Assembly: GCF_000252955.1 (NCBI RefSeq)
Contig: NC_014228.1
Span: forward strand, 1,626,005 to 1,690,004
Length of the DNA stretch: 64,000 nucleotides
Direction: 5' to 3'
Source of the DNA: Xenorhabdus nematophila ATCC 19061
GTDB lineage: Bacteria; Pseudomonadota; Gammaproteobacteria; Enterobacterales; Enterobacteriaceae
Position numbers and translations under genes: made by a program. The notes under the pieces were generated by a model that did no database searches, was not told the DNA's origin, and saw only the letters and a list, made by a program, of their open reading frames with translations. How positions within the stretch are numbered: the stretch's first letter is position 1; each line of letters opens with the position of its first letter. This document shows positions 17,061 to 26,004 of this stretch, in pieces.

Positions 17061-18225
17061 TAGTGCTCCACTCATTTTTTGTATTCCGGGTTTTTGCTGC
17101 GATGAAAACGATCGTAAAAAGACATCGACGTGATTGAGTCATTGCCACATAAATTGACAACAATGATTCCGAGTCACGGTTTCATGAAGTGATTGCCATA
17201 ACCGTTCTATTTTATTCAGCCAAGGAGAATAAACCGGTAAAAATAACAGGGTAAACCTGCCATGTTGCGCCAACCAGTTTTTGACTTTGTGACTTTTATG
17301 AATGCAGTCATTATCTAAGATTAACGTGATAGTTTCCGCATGAGGATGACGGGCATTTAGTTCATCTAACATTTTGATAAACAAATCAGAATTCTTCTTT
17401 TCTCCTTTCACATAAGTGATTTCTTTGGTTTGCGCATTGAGGCAGCCCGCCAAATAATATTTTTCGTTTTTTCCCGGTGTGACTATGCGTTTTTGCTGGC
17501 CTTTGAAACACCAATCTGCCCCGATTTTTGGATTTAAATCAATGTCGACTTCATCTTCATAAAAAACCGGATGCCTTTCTGACATATTCGCTTCCGCTTC
17601 CGTGATGTTTGCCATTTTTTCATCATATTCCGGATCCGGTTGTTTCACTGTGGGAGCAGCTCTGCGCCAGACAATCCCCACCTGAACAAAATAACGATAT
17701 AGCGTGCTTGAGGTTAGCGAAAGATTGAACAATTCATTAAGTGTTTTGCACATGAGTTCAAGACTCCAGCGAGAACGAAGGTACCCTAACTTTTGAGGCG
17801 ATTGTTGTAATAAGAAAAACACGATGTTATGGAGAGGAGTGAGATCCCAGACTGCCGGTCTGCCAGCGGGGAAACTTTTGAGTCCTTCCAATCCATATAA
17901 CCTAAACCACCTAACCCAGCGATTGACAGAAGAACGTGCGGCATGAAGGATTTTAGCGGTTTTAGTGACAGTCATACCTTCATTTAACAGCAGTAATGCG
18001 GTTAATCGGCGGGAATAGTCCTTGTCGCGCGTTTTATGGATAAGTTTTTTCATTTTTTGGCATTCATCGTAGGGGATAGATGTTATTATTGGCATCACTC
18101 AGTCCGGGTTGTGGTTTGGGATTTTTTGCAATTGATCAGATCGCAAAAATCGGACTGAGTTCCCTCCAAGTGATCTACCATTTTGAAAAGTTATTTATCC
18201 ACCACACTAAATGTGGTGGAGCAAT
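17060..18225 (-). mobile_element. IS630-family insertion sequence
   Basis: The element surrounds the transposase at 17139-18098. Its ends are approximate: GTGCTCCAC near 17063 and GTGGAGCA near 18217 are related inverted termini, and TA dinucleotides flank both, as expected for IS630 (TA target). Near the 5' end of the transposase gene is a 23-bp palindrome, 9-bp arms at 18198-18206 and 18212-18220. The element abuts the truncated integrase. Confidence 0.75.
17139..18098 (-). CDS. IS630-family transposase, early stop near the C-terminus
   Basis: 319 residues. An N-terminal helix-turn-helix (MTVTKTAKILHAARSSVNRW) is followed by the DDE core: first Asp in FYEDEVDID, second in LILDNDCIHKS, Glu in LNKIERLWQ. 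An in-frame TGA (17139-17141) ends it at CQFMWQ. If read through, 27 more codons follow before a stop at the IS end, giving about 347 residues, which is closer to the usual family length, so the last helices are probably lost by a nonsense change. All catalytic residues lie before the stop, so activity is uncertain rather than excluded. Confidence 0.85.
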   Translation of the reverse strand: MMPIITSIPYDECQKMKKLIHKTRDKDYSRRLTALLLLNEGMTVTKTAKILHAARSSVNRWVRWFRLYGLEGLKSFPAGRPAVWDLTPLHNIVFFLLQQSPQKLGYLRSRWSLELMCKTLNELFNLSLTSSTLYRYFVQVGIVWRRAAPTVKQPDPEYDEKMANITEAEANMSERHPVFYEDEVDIDLNPKIGADWCFKGQQKRIVTPGKNEKYYLAGCLNAQTKEITYVKGEKKNSDLFIKMLDELNARHPHAETITLILDNDCIHKSHKVKNWLAQHGRFTLLFLPVYSPWLNKIERLWQSLHETVTRNHCCQFMWQ

Positions 18226-18258
18226 TAAAGCATCGAAATAAATTGGCGTCAGATACTA

Positions 18259-19137
18259 GGGGCTGTTGACGTTTTGAGTTCATCATTTACTCAACCCACA
18301 TCGGCAGCCACACAATGGTAAACGCCAATGCTAACGTACTGGCATAATTGCGTGCTAATTTATCGTATCTTGTTGCTATTGCTCGGAAATGTTTAATTTT
18401 GGCAAAGGCATTTTCTACCAAATGCCGGTGGCAGTATAAATAGTCATCAATGTTTTTATCTGTTCTGCCGCTATTTTTTCTATAAGGAATGACCGCTATC
18501 GCGCCGTGTTTTTCAACACAACTTCTGAAAGTGCTGCTATCGTAACCTTTGTCAGCGATCACAAAATCCGATGAAGGCGAATGCGTCACCAAACTTTCCG
18601 CATGAACAATGTCGTGAGTTTGACCCCCGGACAGCTCAAAATGAACCGGCAGACCATAACTGTCTACAGCTAAATGAATTTTGGTAGAAAGTCCTCCCCG
18701 ACTTTTACCCATGGCTTCATCTTCCACAGAAGCGGCACCTGAACTATGTTGATGAGCCCGAACAATACTGCCATCAATGAATAACCATTCTGTATCTGTA
18801 TTCTCAGATAATAATTTGAATAATAAATTAAAAATAGCTTTCTTAGACCAATCATTAAAGCGCTTAAAAATGGTGTTCCATTTGCCAAATTCGGTGGGGA
18901 CATCTCGCCAGGGACAGCCTGTTCGCATCCGGTAAAGGATCCCTTCGAAAGTCAGATAATGTTCTTCTTTATGATACACATATCCACTTTGTTGCATCAA
19001 TACAGCTAGCTTATTCCATAAAGGTTTTGATAACATTGTTCTTGGCATGATGGTCTGGGGTCATGGTTTTTTCGCGAAGACAATGATACCAGATCATCAT
19101 GCTATTCAAATTTCTTTCATAAAACGTCAACAGCCCC
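18259..19137 (-). mobile_element. IS5-family insertion sequence, copy 1 (879 bp)
   Basis: Termini GGGGCTGTTGACGTTTT (18259) and the inverted AAAACGTCAACAGCCCC (ending 19137). Both sides are flanked by TA, in a CTA/TAG context. The length is exactly that of the copy at 23628-24506, which is in the opposite orientation and encodes an identical protein. TA duplication and one complete transposase frame fit the IS427-like branch of IS5. Confidence 0.93.
18287..19048 (-). CDS. IS5-family DDE transposase (copy 1)
   Basis: 253 residues with an N-terminal DUF4096-like region (FEGILYRMRTGCPWRDVPTE). The DDE residues are seen in LFIDGSIVRAHQHSSGA, FVIADKGYDS and the Y-(2)-R-(3)-E-like HRHLVENAFAKIKHFR. 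The protein is identical to that of copy 2. The frame is complete and not shifted, so the element is probably active. Confidence 0.93.
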   Translation of the reverse strand: MPRTMLSKPLWNKLAVLMQQSGYVYHKEEHYLTFEGILYRMRTGCPWRDVPTEFGKWNTIFKRFNDWSKKAIFNLLFKLLSENTDTEWLFIDGSIVRAHQHSSGAASVEDEAMGKSRGGLSTKIHLAVDSYGLPVHFELSGGQTHDIVHAESLVTHSPSSDFVIADKGYDSSTFRSCVEKHGAIAVIPYRKNSGRTDKNIDDYLYCHRHLVENAFAKIKHFRAIATRYDKLARNYASTLALAFTIVWLPMWVE

Positions 19138-19226
19138 TAGTTAATCAGTAAATTATTAGTTAATCTATATAAACTAATAACGTTAATACAACTAAACTCT
19201 ATAAAGACCAATTTAGGAGAAATGGC

Positions 19227-19617
19227 ATGATTGGCAAGCGACTGAAAGCCGCCAGAAAAGCAGTGAAACTGACCCAAACTGAACTGGCACTGCGCGCCGG
19301 TATTGATGAGCTGACAGTCAGCAGGATCTCTCACTATGAGACAGACACACAGTCCAAATTTTCAGCAAGTCTGTCGCTTTGCTGATGTCCTAGGAGTACC
19401 GGAGTGTTATCTGTACTGCCGTGATGATATTCTGGCTCAACATCTTCTATCAATATACAAACGCCATAAGAAATTCAGGTTCAATCCCGCCGAAATTACG
19501 GAGTTAGAAAGAGCAGAGGTTCAGTTACAAGCTCTTACTGAAACCATTCATTCTTTACTTAATCGACGAATAGAGATTACACTCGATGAAGATTTACCCT
19601 CGTCGTTAAAGCCGTAA
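19227..19617 (+). pseudogene. Frameshifted XRE-family regulator
   Basis: A good SD (AGGAG, 19215) precedes the ATG at 19227. This frame gives MIGKRLKAARKAVKLTQTEL and LRAGIDELTVSRISHYE, a helix-turn-helix, then runs into a stop after 52 codons. The +1 frame continues (from about 19340) HSPNFQQVCRFADVLGVPEC and YLYCRDDILAQHLL up to 19617. The joined protein aligns along its length with the intact regulator at 19994-20365 (ISRYERGL, VCQIANILKVPPCYFYIDDD). A single-base indel near 19337-19350 explains the break. Confidence 0.8.
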
Positions 19618-19993
19618 AAATCTTTCGGTATAATGATGCCCGTTTTTCCTTTTTCTTCACCAAACGAATCAATAAATTCTAATACTCCTTTTTTCAATTC
19701 TGATTCCTAATCTTCCCATCTAAATTTTTTAAATTTATCAGAGATAAAATTTGAAAAAAAAAAGCCCTATAAATAGGGCTGTTGGCAATGGAGAGTCTTT
19801 ATCTGTATTTATTATAATTATTAATTTTGGTATTATTCCCTGATGTTACAAATACTGTTCGTTACAAGCACCGTCTAAAATAAAAACCTCACACATAAGA
19901 AAACACTATTAGTTTACGTGAACAAATAACTACTATGGCGCTCATTCTGTAACAGTGATAGGTAATAGTCAAGTTAAACATAAGACTTATGAA
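19618..19993. other. Non-coding gap between the two XRE regulators
   Basis: About 370 bp, AT-rich, with no gene seen. A hairpin AGCCCTAT/ATAGGGCT at 19763-19780 follows an A-run on the plus strand, so it would act as a minus-strand terminator for transcripts reading leftward. The rest should include the promoter of the downstream regulator. Confidence 0.5.
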
Positions 19994-20365
19994 ATGAATA
20001 AAAAACGACTATCAGAATCCAGAAAAGCCCTCGGCCTTTCTCAGCGAGAACTGGGGGAAAAACTAGGCTTATATGATGAAGATGTGGCAAAAGCGACTAT
20101 ATCAAGATATGAGCGGGGACTTAATGCCCCTGCATACAGTACTGTTTGTCAAATTGCAAACATTCTAAAAGTTCCACCCTGCTACTTTTATATAGATGAT
20201 GATATTTTCGCTGAACAAGTCCTAAAATTGTACAGAAAAAATAATACCCCATTAGAAGAAGAATTGATGATAGCTAAAGAAAGAATATTACAATATGAAA
20301 ATGCTTTAGAAACAGTGTTAGAAACAACGAAAAACGTAATGTCACAACTAAAAAAAGGAGCGTAA
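19994..20365 (+). CDS. XRE-family transcriptional regulator
   Basis: 123 residues from the ATG at 19994 (MNKKRLSESRKALGLSQREL). An in-frame GTG at 19955 would add 13 residues outside the domain. The HTH spans about residues 5-60 (LGLSQRELGEKLG, ATISRYERGLNAP), with LKVPPCYFYIDDDIFAEQ after it and a helical tail with heptad spacing (ELMIAKERILQYENALETV). It resembles small phage or island repressors and is a paralogue of the broken gene at 19227. It lies just outside the Tn3-family transposon end, and its own hairpin terminator overlaps the stop codon. Confidence 0.85.
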   Translation: MNKKRLSESRKALGLSQRELGEKLGLYDEDVAKATISRYERGLNAPAYSTVCQIANILKVPPCYFYIDDDIFAEQVLKLYRKNNTPLEEELMIAKERILQYENALETVLETTKNVMSQLKKGA

Positions 20366-20377
20366 GCTCCATTTTTT
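20357..20377 (+). terminator. Terminator of the XRE regulator
   Basis: GGAGC (20357-20361), loop GTAA, GCTCC (20366-20370), then ATTTTTT. The stem includes the stop codon region of the regulator. Confidence 0.75.
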
Positions 20378-20448
20378 ATGGATAAAAATCATACTTATTC
20401 ATTTGGTAACTCTCATTCTCTTATCTGTAATTCGATATATACCCAATT

Positions 20449-20484
20449 GGGGTACCGTAAGGATTCCTGCGTAAATGAGTAACA
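20449..20484. repeat. Left terminal inverted repeat of the Tn3-family transposon
   Basis: 36 bp, exact reverse complement of 28930-28965. It begins GGGG, as Tn3-family ends commonly do, and is close to the canonical 38 bp. Confidence 0.95.
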
Positions 20485-20507
20485 CGTGTCAATAACTCAA
20501 TAAATTT

Positions 20508-22403
20508 TCATTTTTGCAACATCGTTACAAACCGTGAAACGGTCTGTGATTTTAAACTTCCCCATGGCATAACTCTTTGAAGCGGATAAGAGACAAATAT
20601 CCAGCGTTTAGCGCGTGTAATAGCTACAAAAGCGCTATTAAGCTCTTCTTCAAGTTCTTTCTTGGTATTAGCTCGATAATCTGGAAATACTCCTTCACAC
20701 ATACCCATGAGAAAAACGATATCTTTCTCAAGCCCTTTCATTGTGTGGATTGTACTTAATGTTAGACCAGTTGGATCATAGTTTTCTGCAACCTGCCCCA
20801 ATGCAATCGCATTACGAAAGGACATGAGGGATTCACCTAATCCCTTCCTTTTGAAGGTAGTCCAGCAATTCCTGAAGTCATCTAGTTCTTGCAAGGAACG
20901 CTCAAGCTCATTGTCTTCTTTAGGCAAATTAACATCATTCAATCCTTGAATAATTGTATTAAAACGATCATATAGTTTGGGTATGTTTGGCTTTTCAATG
21001 TCTAATCCTTGAATTTCCTCAAGAAGGTCAGCTTGAATATCAGGGAATGAAATCGCTGAGTGGCGAACGGCGGCAGCCATATCAAGTAATAAATTATCGT
21101 TACCCCAGACAGAGGGAACTGATATCTTCAGAGCAGTACAAAGTTTTTTACCGTCAATCCAATCTTTTGGATTAAGACGAACTCGTATTGCAAGATCAAG
21201 CACCCTACCAAATAAAGATGATGGTTCTGCTTGACGCTCACTTTTCTTCAACAAGTATGGAATGCCTTTTTCACCAAGCCCCTTCTCTAGCTTAAGGAAA
21301 ACGAATCGATTTCGGGCAATCACAACCATATTGGTAAGCGATATATCGCCTTCAATTTCAATATTTGTTTTCTGACAAAGAAGTTCATTCACCTTATTAC
21401 AAATCCAAGTAGCTTCGTCCTCTTCATTTTGGCATTTATGAATTTCATATTGTCCATCTAATACAAAATCAGCTTCTACTTGTGATCCTGGCTTCAATTT
21501 ATTAGCTAAACTAATTACCGCCTTTGAGCTGCGATAATTTTCTTTCAGTTCGAAAACCTGAGCAGAAAAATCCTGTAAAAATAATTTGCATAAGTAATCG
21601 GACGATGAACCATTGAATCCATAAATCATTTGATTGGGATCACCTACCATCATTACACTCTTAATTTGGTCTCCACACAACACTTTGATAAATTCATACT
21701 GAGCTTTGTTTAAGTCTTGTGCCTCATCGACACATATATGTTTATATTTAGCTCTATAAATATTAGCGCACCATGGCTGCTCCATCAAAATTCTATGGGC
21801 GTAAACTAAAATATCATCAAAATCTAAGCCACCACTTCTCACTAAGGCACCTTGGTATGCTTGAAAAACACTTAAAAATGACTCATTAGAAGTATATTTT
21901 TCTTTTATTTCCTCTTCTGTTAAAAGTTCTCGTTTAACTACTGAGAATTGTTCTAAGTAATTATGAATAATACGCTCACGATTTTTTCGCGTTTTTTCAT
22001 CTCCAGCATTAAGGAAATCATCAATACCAATGCCACTTTCTCTTAAAGATTGAAGAAAAACAGTTTTTCGATCTAAATCGCGTTCATAAATATGCAGTTC
22101 AGAAGGTAAGCCAATAGTATGACCATATTGATCTAAAATCCGCTGAGCTACAGCATGAATTGTAGCTATCCAGCATCGTTCGCTAAGCACATCTAGGTCA
22201 GCTAAACGAATTTGCATTTCTTCGGCTGCTTTATTGGAAAATGTCAACGCGATGATACCATCTTTGCGTGTGTTTTCGATTAAATAACGTACACGTTCAG
22301 TTAGCACTCTAGTTTTACCAGATCCCGCTGCTGCAAGTACCTGCATAGGCAGACCGATCTCAGCGTGGACTACGGCCTCTTGACCCTTAGATAAATTTAA
22401 CAT
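20508..22403 (-). CDS. gajB: UvrD-like SF1A helicase, GajB of a Gabija-type system
   Basis: 631 residues from the ATG at 22403 (MLNLSKGQEAVVHAEIG), which overlaps the gajA stop by 7 bp and has AAAGGA eight bases upstream; in-frame ATGs at 22412 and 22424 are alternatives. All SF1A helicase motifs are present: I AAGSGKTRVL, II VDEAQDLNKAQYE, III GDPNQMIYGFNGS, IV LKENYRSSKAV, V TIHTMKGLEKDIVFL, VI FVAITRAKRW. A UvrD/Rep-like helicase coupled downstream of a class 2 OLD nuclease is the Gabija arrangement, where GajB senses or processes DNA ends with GajA. It is longer than the roughly 500-residue type example. The frame is intact although its partner is broken. Confidence 0.82.
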   Translation of the reverse strand: MLNLSKGQEAVVHAEIGLPMQVLAAAGSGKTRVLTERVRYLIENTRKDGIIALTFSNKAAEEMQIRLADLDVLSERCWIATIHAVAQRILDQYGHTIGLPSELHIYERDLDRKTVFLQSLRESGIGIDDFLNAGDEKTRKNRERIIHNYLEQFSVVKRELLTEEEIKEKYTSNESFLSVFQAYQGALVRSGGLDFDDILVYAHRILMEQPWCANIYRAKYKHICVDEAQDLNKAQYEFIKVLCGDQIKSVMMVGDPNQMIYGFNGSSSDYLCKLFLQDFSAQVFELKENYRSSKAVISLANKLKPGSQVEADFVLDGQYEIHKCQNEEDEATWICNKVNELLCQKTNIEIEGDISLTNMVVIARNRFVFLKLEKGLGEKGIPYLLKKSERQAEPSSLFGRVLDLAIRVRLNPKDWIDGKKLCTALKISVPSVWGNDNLLLDMAAAVRHSAISFPDIQADLLEEIQGLDIEKPNIPKLYDRFNTIIQGLNDVNLPKEDNELERSLQELDDFRNCWTTFKRKGLGESLMSFRNAIALGQVAENYDPTGLTLSTIHTMKGLEKDIVFLMGMCEGVFPDYRANTKKELEEELNSAFVAITRAKRWIFVSYPLQRVMPWGSLKSQTVSRFVTMLQK

Positions 22404-23627
22404 GCTAACCATCCTTTTATACAATCGAAACTAGCTCGAACATTAGGTGGTACTAAATCATCAACTGATTTTATTCTTTTATTTGCTAGAAGCACATCTG
22501 CTAAGAAACCAGCATAAGATGCTTTTTCCTTACTCATTTTTTCTAATAATTGTTCATCAGTAAGTTGATTAAATTCATTATATTTTGCGTCTCTAAATTT
22601 CTCGTTATTTTTATTTCCTGTTGTTGCAAGTAAAACAAAAGCATCAATAATCTCATCACGCAAGCCGTGGTCAATCAATTCTTTTTCAAAATCATTTCCA
22701 TCATCAAGAAAATAAATATCGTAAAAATCTTTTGTCAGTGACAGACACATTTTTTTCGATAATTTTTCTATTTGTTGCGTGACATCATCCTGTGTTTTAG
22801 TCCCAGAGTTAGGATTAATGTCGTTATCACTGATAATACATGTTGGTATACCGAAGCTAAATGGCAACAACGCAAAATGAATATATTTATCTTTTCCACC
22901 AACATTGACACAAGAAAGGCCGACAGACCAAGGAGTAGCTGATGCATAAATCTCAAACATAGCGGGAAGCACCTGCTCCTCAGTGACTCCTTCACATAAA
23001 AGCATGCACTTAGCAAACAGCAATTCACCATTTTTAGCTAATATACTACGTGAAATTGATTTTTTCTCGTCATCGGTCATTGGGTGAGAAATTTTATGTG
23101 CCACAATCCCATTTTTTGTTTTTACCAATGATCTTATTTGATAAAGGTCAGCCATGGCAGCCAAAAATGGAGAATGCGTACTTAAAATTAATTGACCATT
23201 TGTATCTGAGAGTTGGCGATAAAGTGTTTTCTGTGCATTCGGATGCAAATGCGCTTCTGGCTCTTCAACTGTCAGAATTGGGAATAAAGGCTCAGATTCG
23301 GCAATATGTCTGTGACTCAAAATCTCGACGAAAGACTTAATCGTTAACATTGAAGCCCAACTGCGTGTTCCCATGCCGTGATATTCCATCGAAAACGAAT
23401 TGGTATCTGTTTCACCAGAATAGACAGAAAAATTCTTTGACAGGTCCCGAATTTTTTTCGGAAAGGGAGTTACTTCTGCACCGCCAGTACCGCCAATCGA
23501 TTGATTCAGTTTTTCCAGGTGGGATTTTAGGCTTTTGAGTTCCTTGCTTTTGTTGACAGCATCATCATTGACCTGCTTGATGAGTGACTCAAGTCCCAAT
23601 ATGTCATTTTTGTCGTACTCAACACTA

Positions 23628-24506
23628 GGGGCTGTTGACGTTTTATGAAAGAAATTTGAATAGCATGATGATCTGGTATCATTGTCTTCGCGAAAAAACC
23701 ATGACCCCAGACCATCATGCCAAGAACAATGTTATCAAAACCTTTATGGAATAAGCTAGCTGTATTGATGCAACAAAGTGGATATGTGTATCATAAAGAA
23801 GAACATTATCTGACTTTCGAAGGGATCCTTTACCGGATGCGAACAGGCTGTCCCTGGCGAGATGTCCCCACCGAATTTGGCAAATGGAACACCATTTTTA
23901 AGCGCTTTAATGATTGGTCTAAGAAAGCTATTTTTAATTTATTATTCAAATTATTATCTGAGAATACAGATACAGAATGGTTATTCATTGATGGCAGTAT
24001 TGTTCGGGCTCATCAACATAGTTCAGGTGCCGCTTCTGTGGAAGATGAAGCCATGGGTAAAAGTCGGGGAGGACTTTCTACCAAAATTCATTTAGCTGTA
24101 GACAGTTATGGTCTGCCGGTTCATTTTGAGCTGTCCGGGGGTCAAACTCACGACATTGTTCATGCGGAAAGTTTGGTGACGCATTCGCCTTCATCGGATT
24201 TTGTGATCGCTGACAAAGGTTACGATAGCAGCACTTTCAGAAGTTGTGTTGAAAAACACGGCGCGATAGCGGTCATTCCTTATAGAAAAAATAGCGGCAG
24301 AACAGATAAAAACATTGATGACTATTTATACTGCCACCGGCATTTGGTAGAAAATGCCTTTGCCAAAATTAAACATTTCCGAGCAATAGCAACAAGATAC
24401 GATAAATTAGCACGCAATTATGCCAGTACGTTAGCATTGGCGTTTACCATTGTGTGGCTGCCGATGTGGGTTGAGTAAATGATGAACTCAAAACGTCAAC
24501 AGCCCC
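23628..24506 (+). mobile_element. IS5-family insertion sequence, copy 2 (879 bp), inside gajA
   Basis: Same ends (GGGGCTGTTGAC / GTCAACAGCCCC) and same 879-bp length as the copy at 18259-19137, but inverted. TA at 23626-23627 and at 24507-24508 is the target duplication; the target within gajA was CTAG. The encoded transposase is identical to copy 1, pointing to recent transposition. Confidence 0.95.
23717..24478 (+). CDS. IS5-family DDE transposase (copy 2)
   Basis: 253 residues, identical to the product of 18287-19048, with all DDE motifs (LFIDGSIV, VIADKGYDS, HLVENAFAKIKH). It is transcribed opposite to the interrupted gajA gene. No change distinguishes it from copy 1. Confidence 0.93.
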   Translation: MPRTMLSKPLWNKLAVLMQQSGYVYHKEEHYLTFEGILYRMRTGCPWRDVPTEFGKWNTIFKRFNDWSKKAIFNLLFKLLSENTDTEWLFIDGSIVRAHQHSSGAASVEDEAMGKSRGGLSTKIHLAVDSYGLPVHFELSGGQTHDIVHAESLVTHSPSSDFVIADKGYDSSTFRSCVEKHGAIAVIPYRKNSGRTDKNIDDYLYCHRHLVENAFAKIKHFRAIATRYDKLARNYASTLALAFTIVWLPMWVE

Positions 24507-25153
24507 TAGCAAGTATCTTCCCGATGAATGATGAGCGATCACGTAAATCCTGATGAATATCTCTTTGCGCCTCCATAGAAACAAGCGGTAGGCTCTGTAA
24601 GCGGCTGCCAAGCTTTGTACCTTTAACCTTAATAATTGTCCAGGTTTCAAAAGGAGGCCAGATCTCTAAGGTGGTACGGTTCGTATCAAAGCCACCTTTA
24701 GTGACATTTTGTTCGGAGCGTGTTCTGATCGCAACAAATTGATTTCCATTGGCTTCAGATTGAATCTTATCCCCGAATTCGGTTAGCCATTCCATGTCGA
24801 ATTTTGCAACCCGATCTCCATTCGCATCCGCCGGCACAATTCTGACATCAACAATTATTTCGTTCACTCGTCTTTCATCTGGAGAAATATAAAAATCCTC
24901 TTCCGAAAGATAGCGAGAATAATCACCTAAACTTAGCTGAAGGGCTTTGATTAACGAAGTTTTACCTGCATTATTTGGGCCGATCAGTACTATAATTCGA
25001 GACAGTGAGACTTCTAAATTCTTAATTCCACGAAAACCCGCTATTCGAATTGTATCAATCAAAATACTCATGCGAAGTCCCTTATGTCTGTTTTTAGTAC
25101 ATCAATGAATTGTGCTAAATCGGAAGTTTTTTTGCCGTCTGCCCTCAATCCTG

Positions 25154-25768
25154 TCATGGCACATTCAAAAGTGCCTGGCCAGCTTGTTTCAACGTACCAT
25201 CACCATTTACGTAAGCATAGAGTGTCGTAGTCGTAATATTCAAACGACGGGCTACTTCAATAGCATTAGCTTTGGGGTCGGCCATTGCGGCCATAGCCAT
25301 CATTATTGTTGCCCGATCCATTTTGCGAGGGCGTCCACCAAGACGTCCTCTTGCTCTGGCTGCTGCAAGCCCTGCCTGTGTACGTTCGGCAATCAGCTCT
25401 CGCTCGAACTCAGCCAGTGCAGCAAAAATGCCAAAAAACAGTCGTCCATTCGAGGTCGTCGTGTCAATTTGTGCGCCAGCACCAGCCAGAACTTTTAAAC
25501 CAACGTCTCTGGCACGCAAATCATCGACTGTGGTCACCAGGTGTTTTAAATCGCGTCCCAGTCTGTCTAGTTTCCAAATGACTAAAGTATTGCCTGGCTG
25601 AAGGGCTTTGAGGCATGCATTCAATCCTGGCCGATCATCTTTCCGACCTGATGCCAAATCTTCATAGATGCGATTTGGCTCAACACCGGCAGTAATTAAG
25701 ACATCACGCTGGGGCGCAAGCGTTTGGCTACCATCATTTTTTGAAACACGAACATATCCGACAAGCAT
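25154..25768 (-). CDS. tnpR: Tn3-family serine resolvase TnpR
   Basis: 204 residues. The catalytic domain starts MLVGYVRVSKNDGSQTLAPQ with the nucleophile Ser in YVRVS. It contains VIWKLDRLGRDLKHLV, the arginine-containing LDRLGRD signature, and the E-helix ALAEFERELIAERTQAGL. The C-terminal HTH is IEVARRLNITTTTLYAYVN. It resolves replicative-transposition cointegrates at res. It is divergent from tnpA across 236 bp and lies 82 bp upstream of gajA on the same strand, so readthrough from the res promoter could drive the defence genes. Confidence 0.93.
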   Translation of the reverse strand: MLVGYVRVSKNDGSQTLAPQRDVLITAGVEPNRIYEDLASGRKDDRPGLNACLKALQPGNTLVIWKLDRLGRDLKHLVTTVDDLRARDVGLKVLAGAGAQIDTTTSNGRLFFGIFAALAEFERELIAERTQAGLAAARARGRLGGRPRKMDRATIMMAMAAMADPKANAIEVARRLNITTTTLYAYVNGDGTLKQAGQALLNVP

Positions 25769-26004
25769 GATTGATTTTTATGTACAAGAAAAGATAAAAC
25801 TAAGGCTATAATATGGCGTTGATTTTCTCAATGAGTTTTCTTGTGATTTTTTTACTTTATTTGGGCGTTTTCTTGAATACAAGATAAACGGTCGTTTTTC
25901 TTGTGCCATATTCCGTTTTGGTTTTCCAAATTGCAACCAAATGATACAGCTTATCCCCGATTCAAAAGCCGACTGGCCCAAACAGAATTGGAGCATTTTA
26001 CACG
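25769..26004. promoter_or_regulatory. Putative res site and divergent tnpR/tnpA promoters
   Basis: The intergenic region holds recurring half-site-like words: ACAAG followed by AGATAAA at 25784-25798, ACAAGATAAA at 25879-25888, and the inverted TTTTCTTG(T) at 25836, 25868 and 25896. Tn3 resolvases bind three inverted-repeat subsites between tnpR and tnpA, and the spacing here is compatible. Exact subsite limits are not assigned. Confidence 0.55.

Larger units (their letters stand above)
22397..25071 (-). pseudogene. gajA: OLD-family ATPase-TOPRIM nuclease GajA, split by an IS5 element
   Basis: The upstream part (25071 down to 24507) encodes residues 1-188 with Walker A GPNNAGKTSL near residue 32. 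The downstream part (23627 down to 22397) carries the ABC signature-like GMGTRSWASML, Walker B LTVEEPEAHLHPNAQ, His-switch STHSPF, and TOPRIM motifs LLCEGVTEEQVLP and ISDNDINPNS. Deleting the 879-bp IS and one TA joins GCT to AGT in frame and gives 597 uninterrupted residues, close to known GajA. Class 2 OLD proteins paired with UvrD-like helicases are Gabija nucleases. As it stands, translation of the first half ends in the IS (Arg-Gly-Cys-stop); a TTG start could make the second half alone. Confidence 0.85.

Noticed and set aside
17139..17141. Selenocysteine or programmed readthrough at the TGA in the IS630 transposase
   Set aside because: No supporting structure was seen, and a simple nonsense change explains the early end.
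19763..19780. Terminator for the frameshifted XRE gene on the plus strand
   Set aside because: The A-run precedes the stem on the plus strand, so the hairpin only fits a minus-strand terminator.
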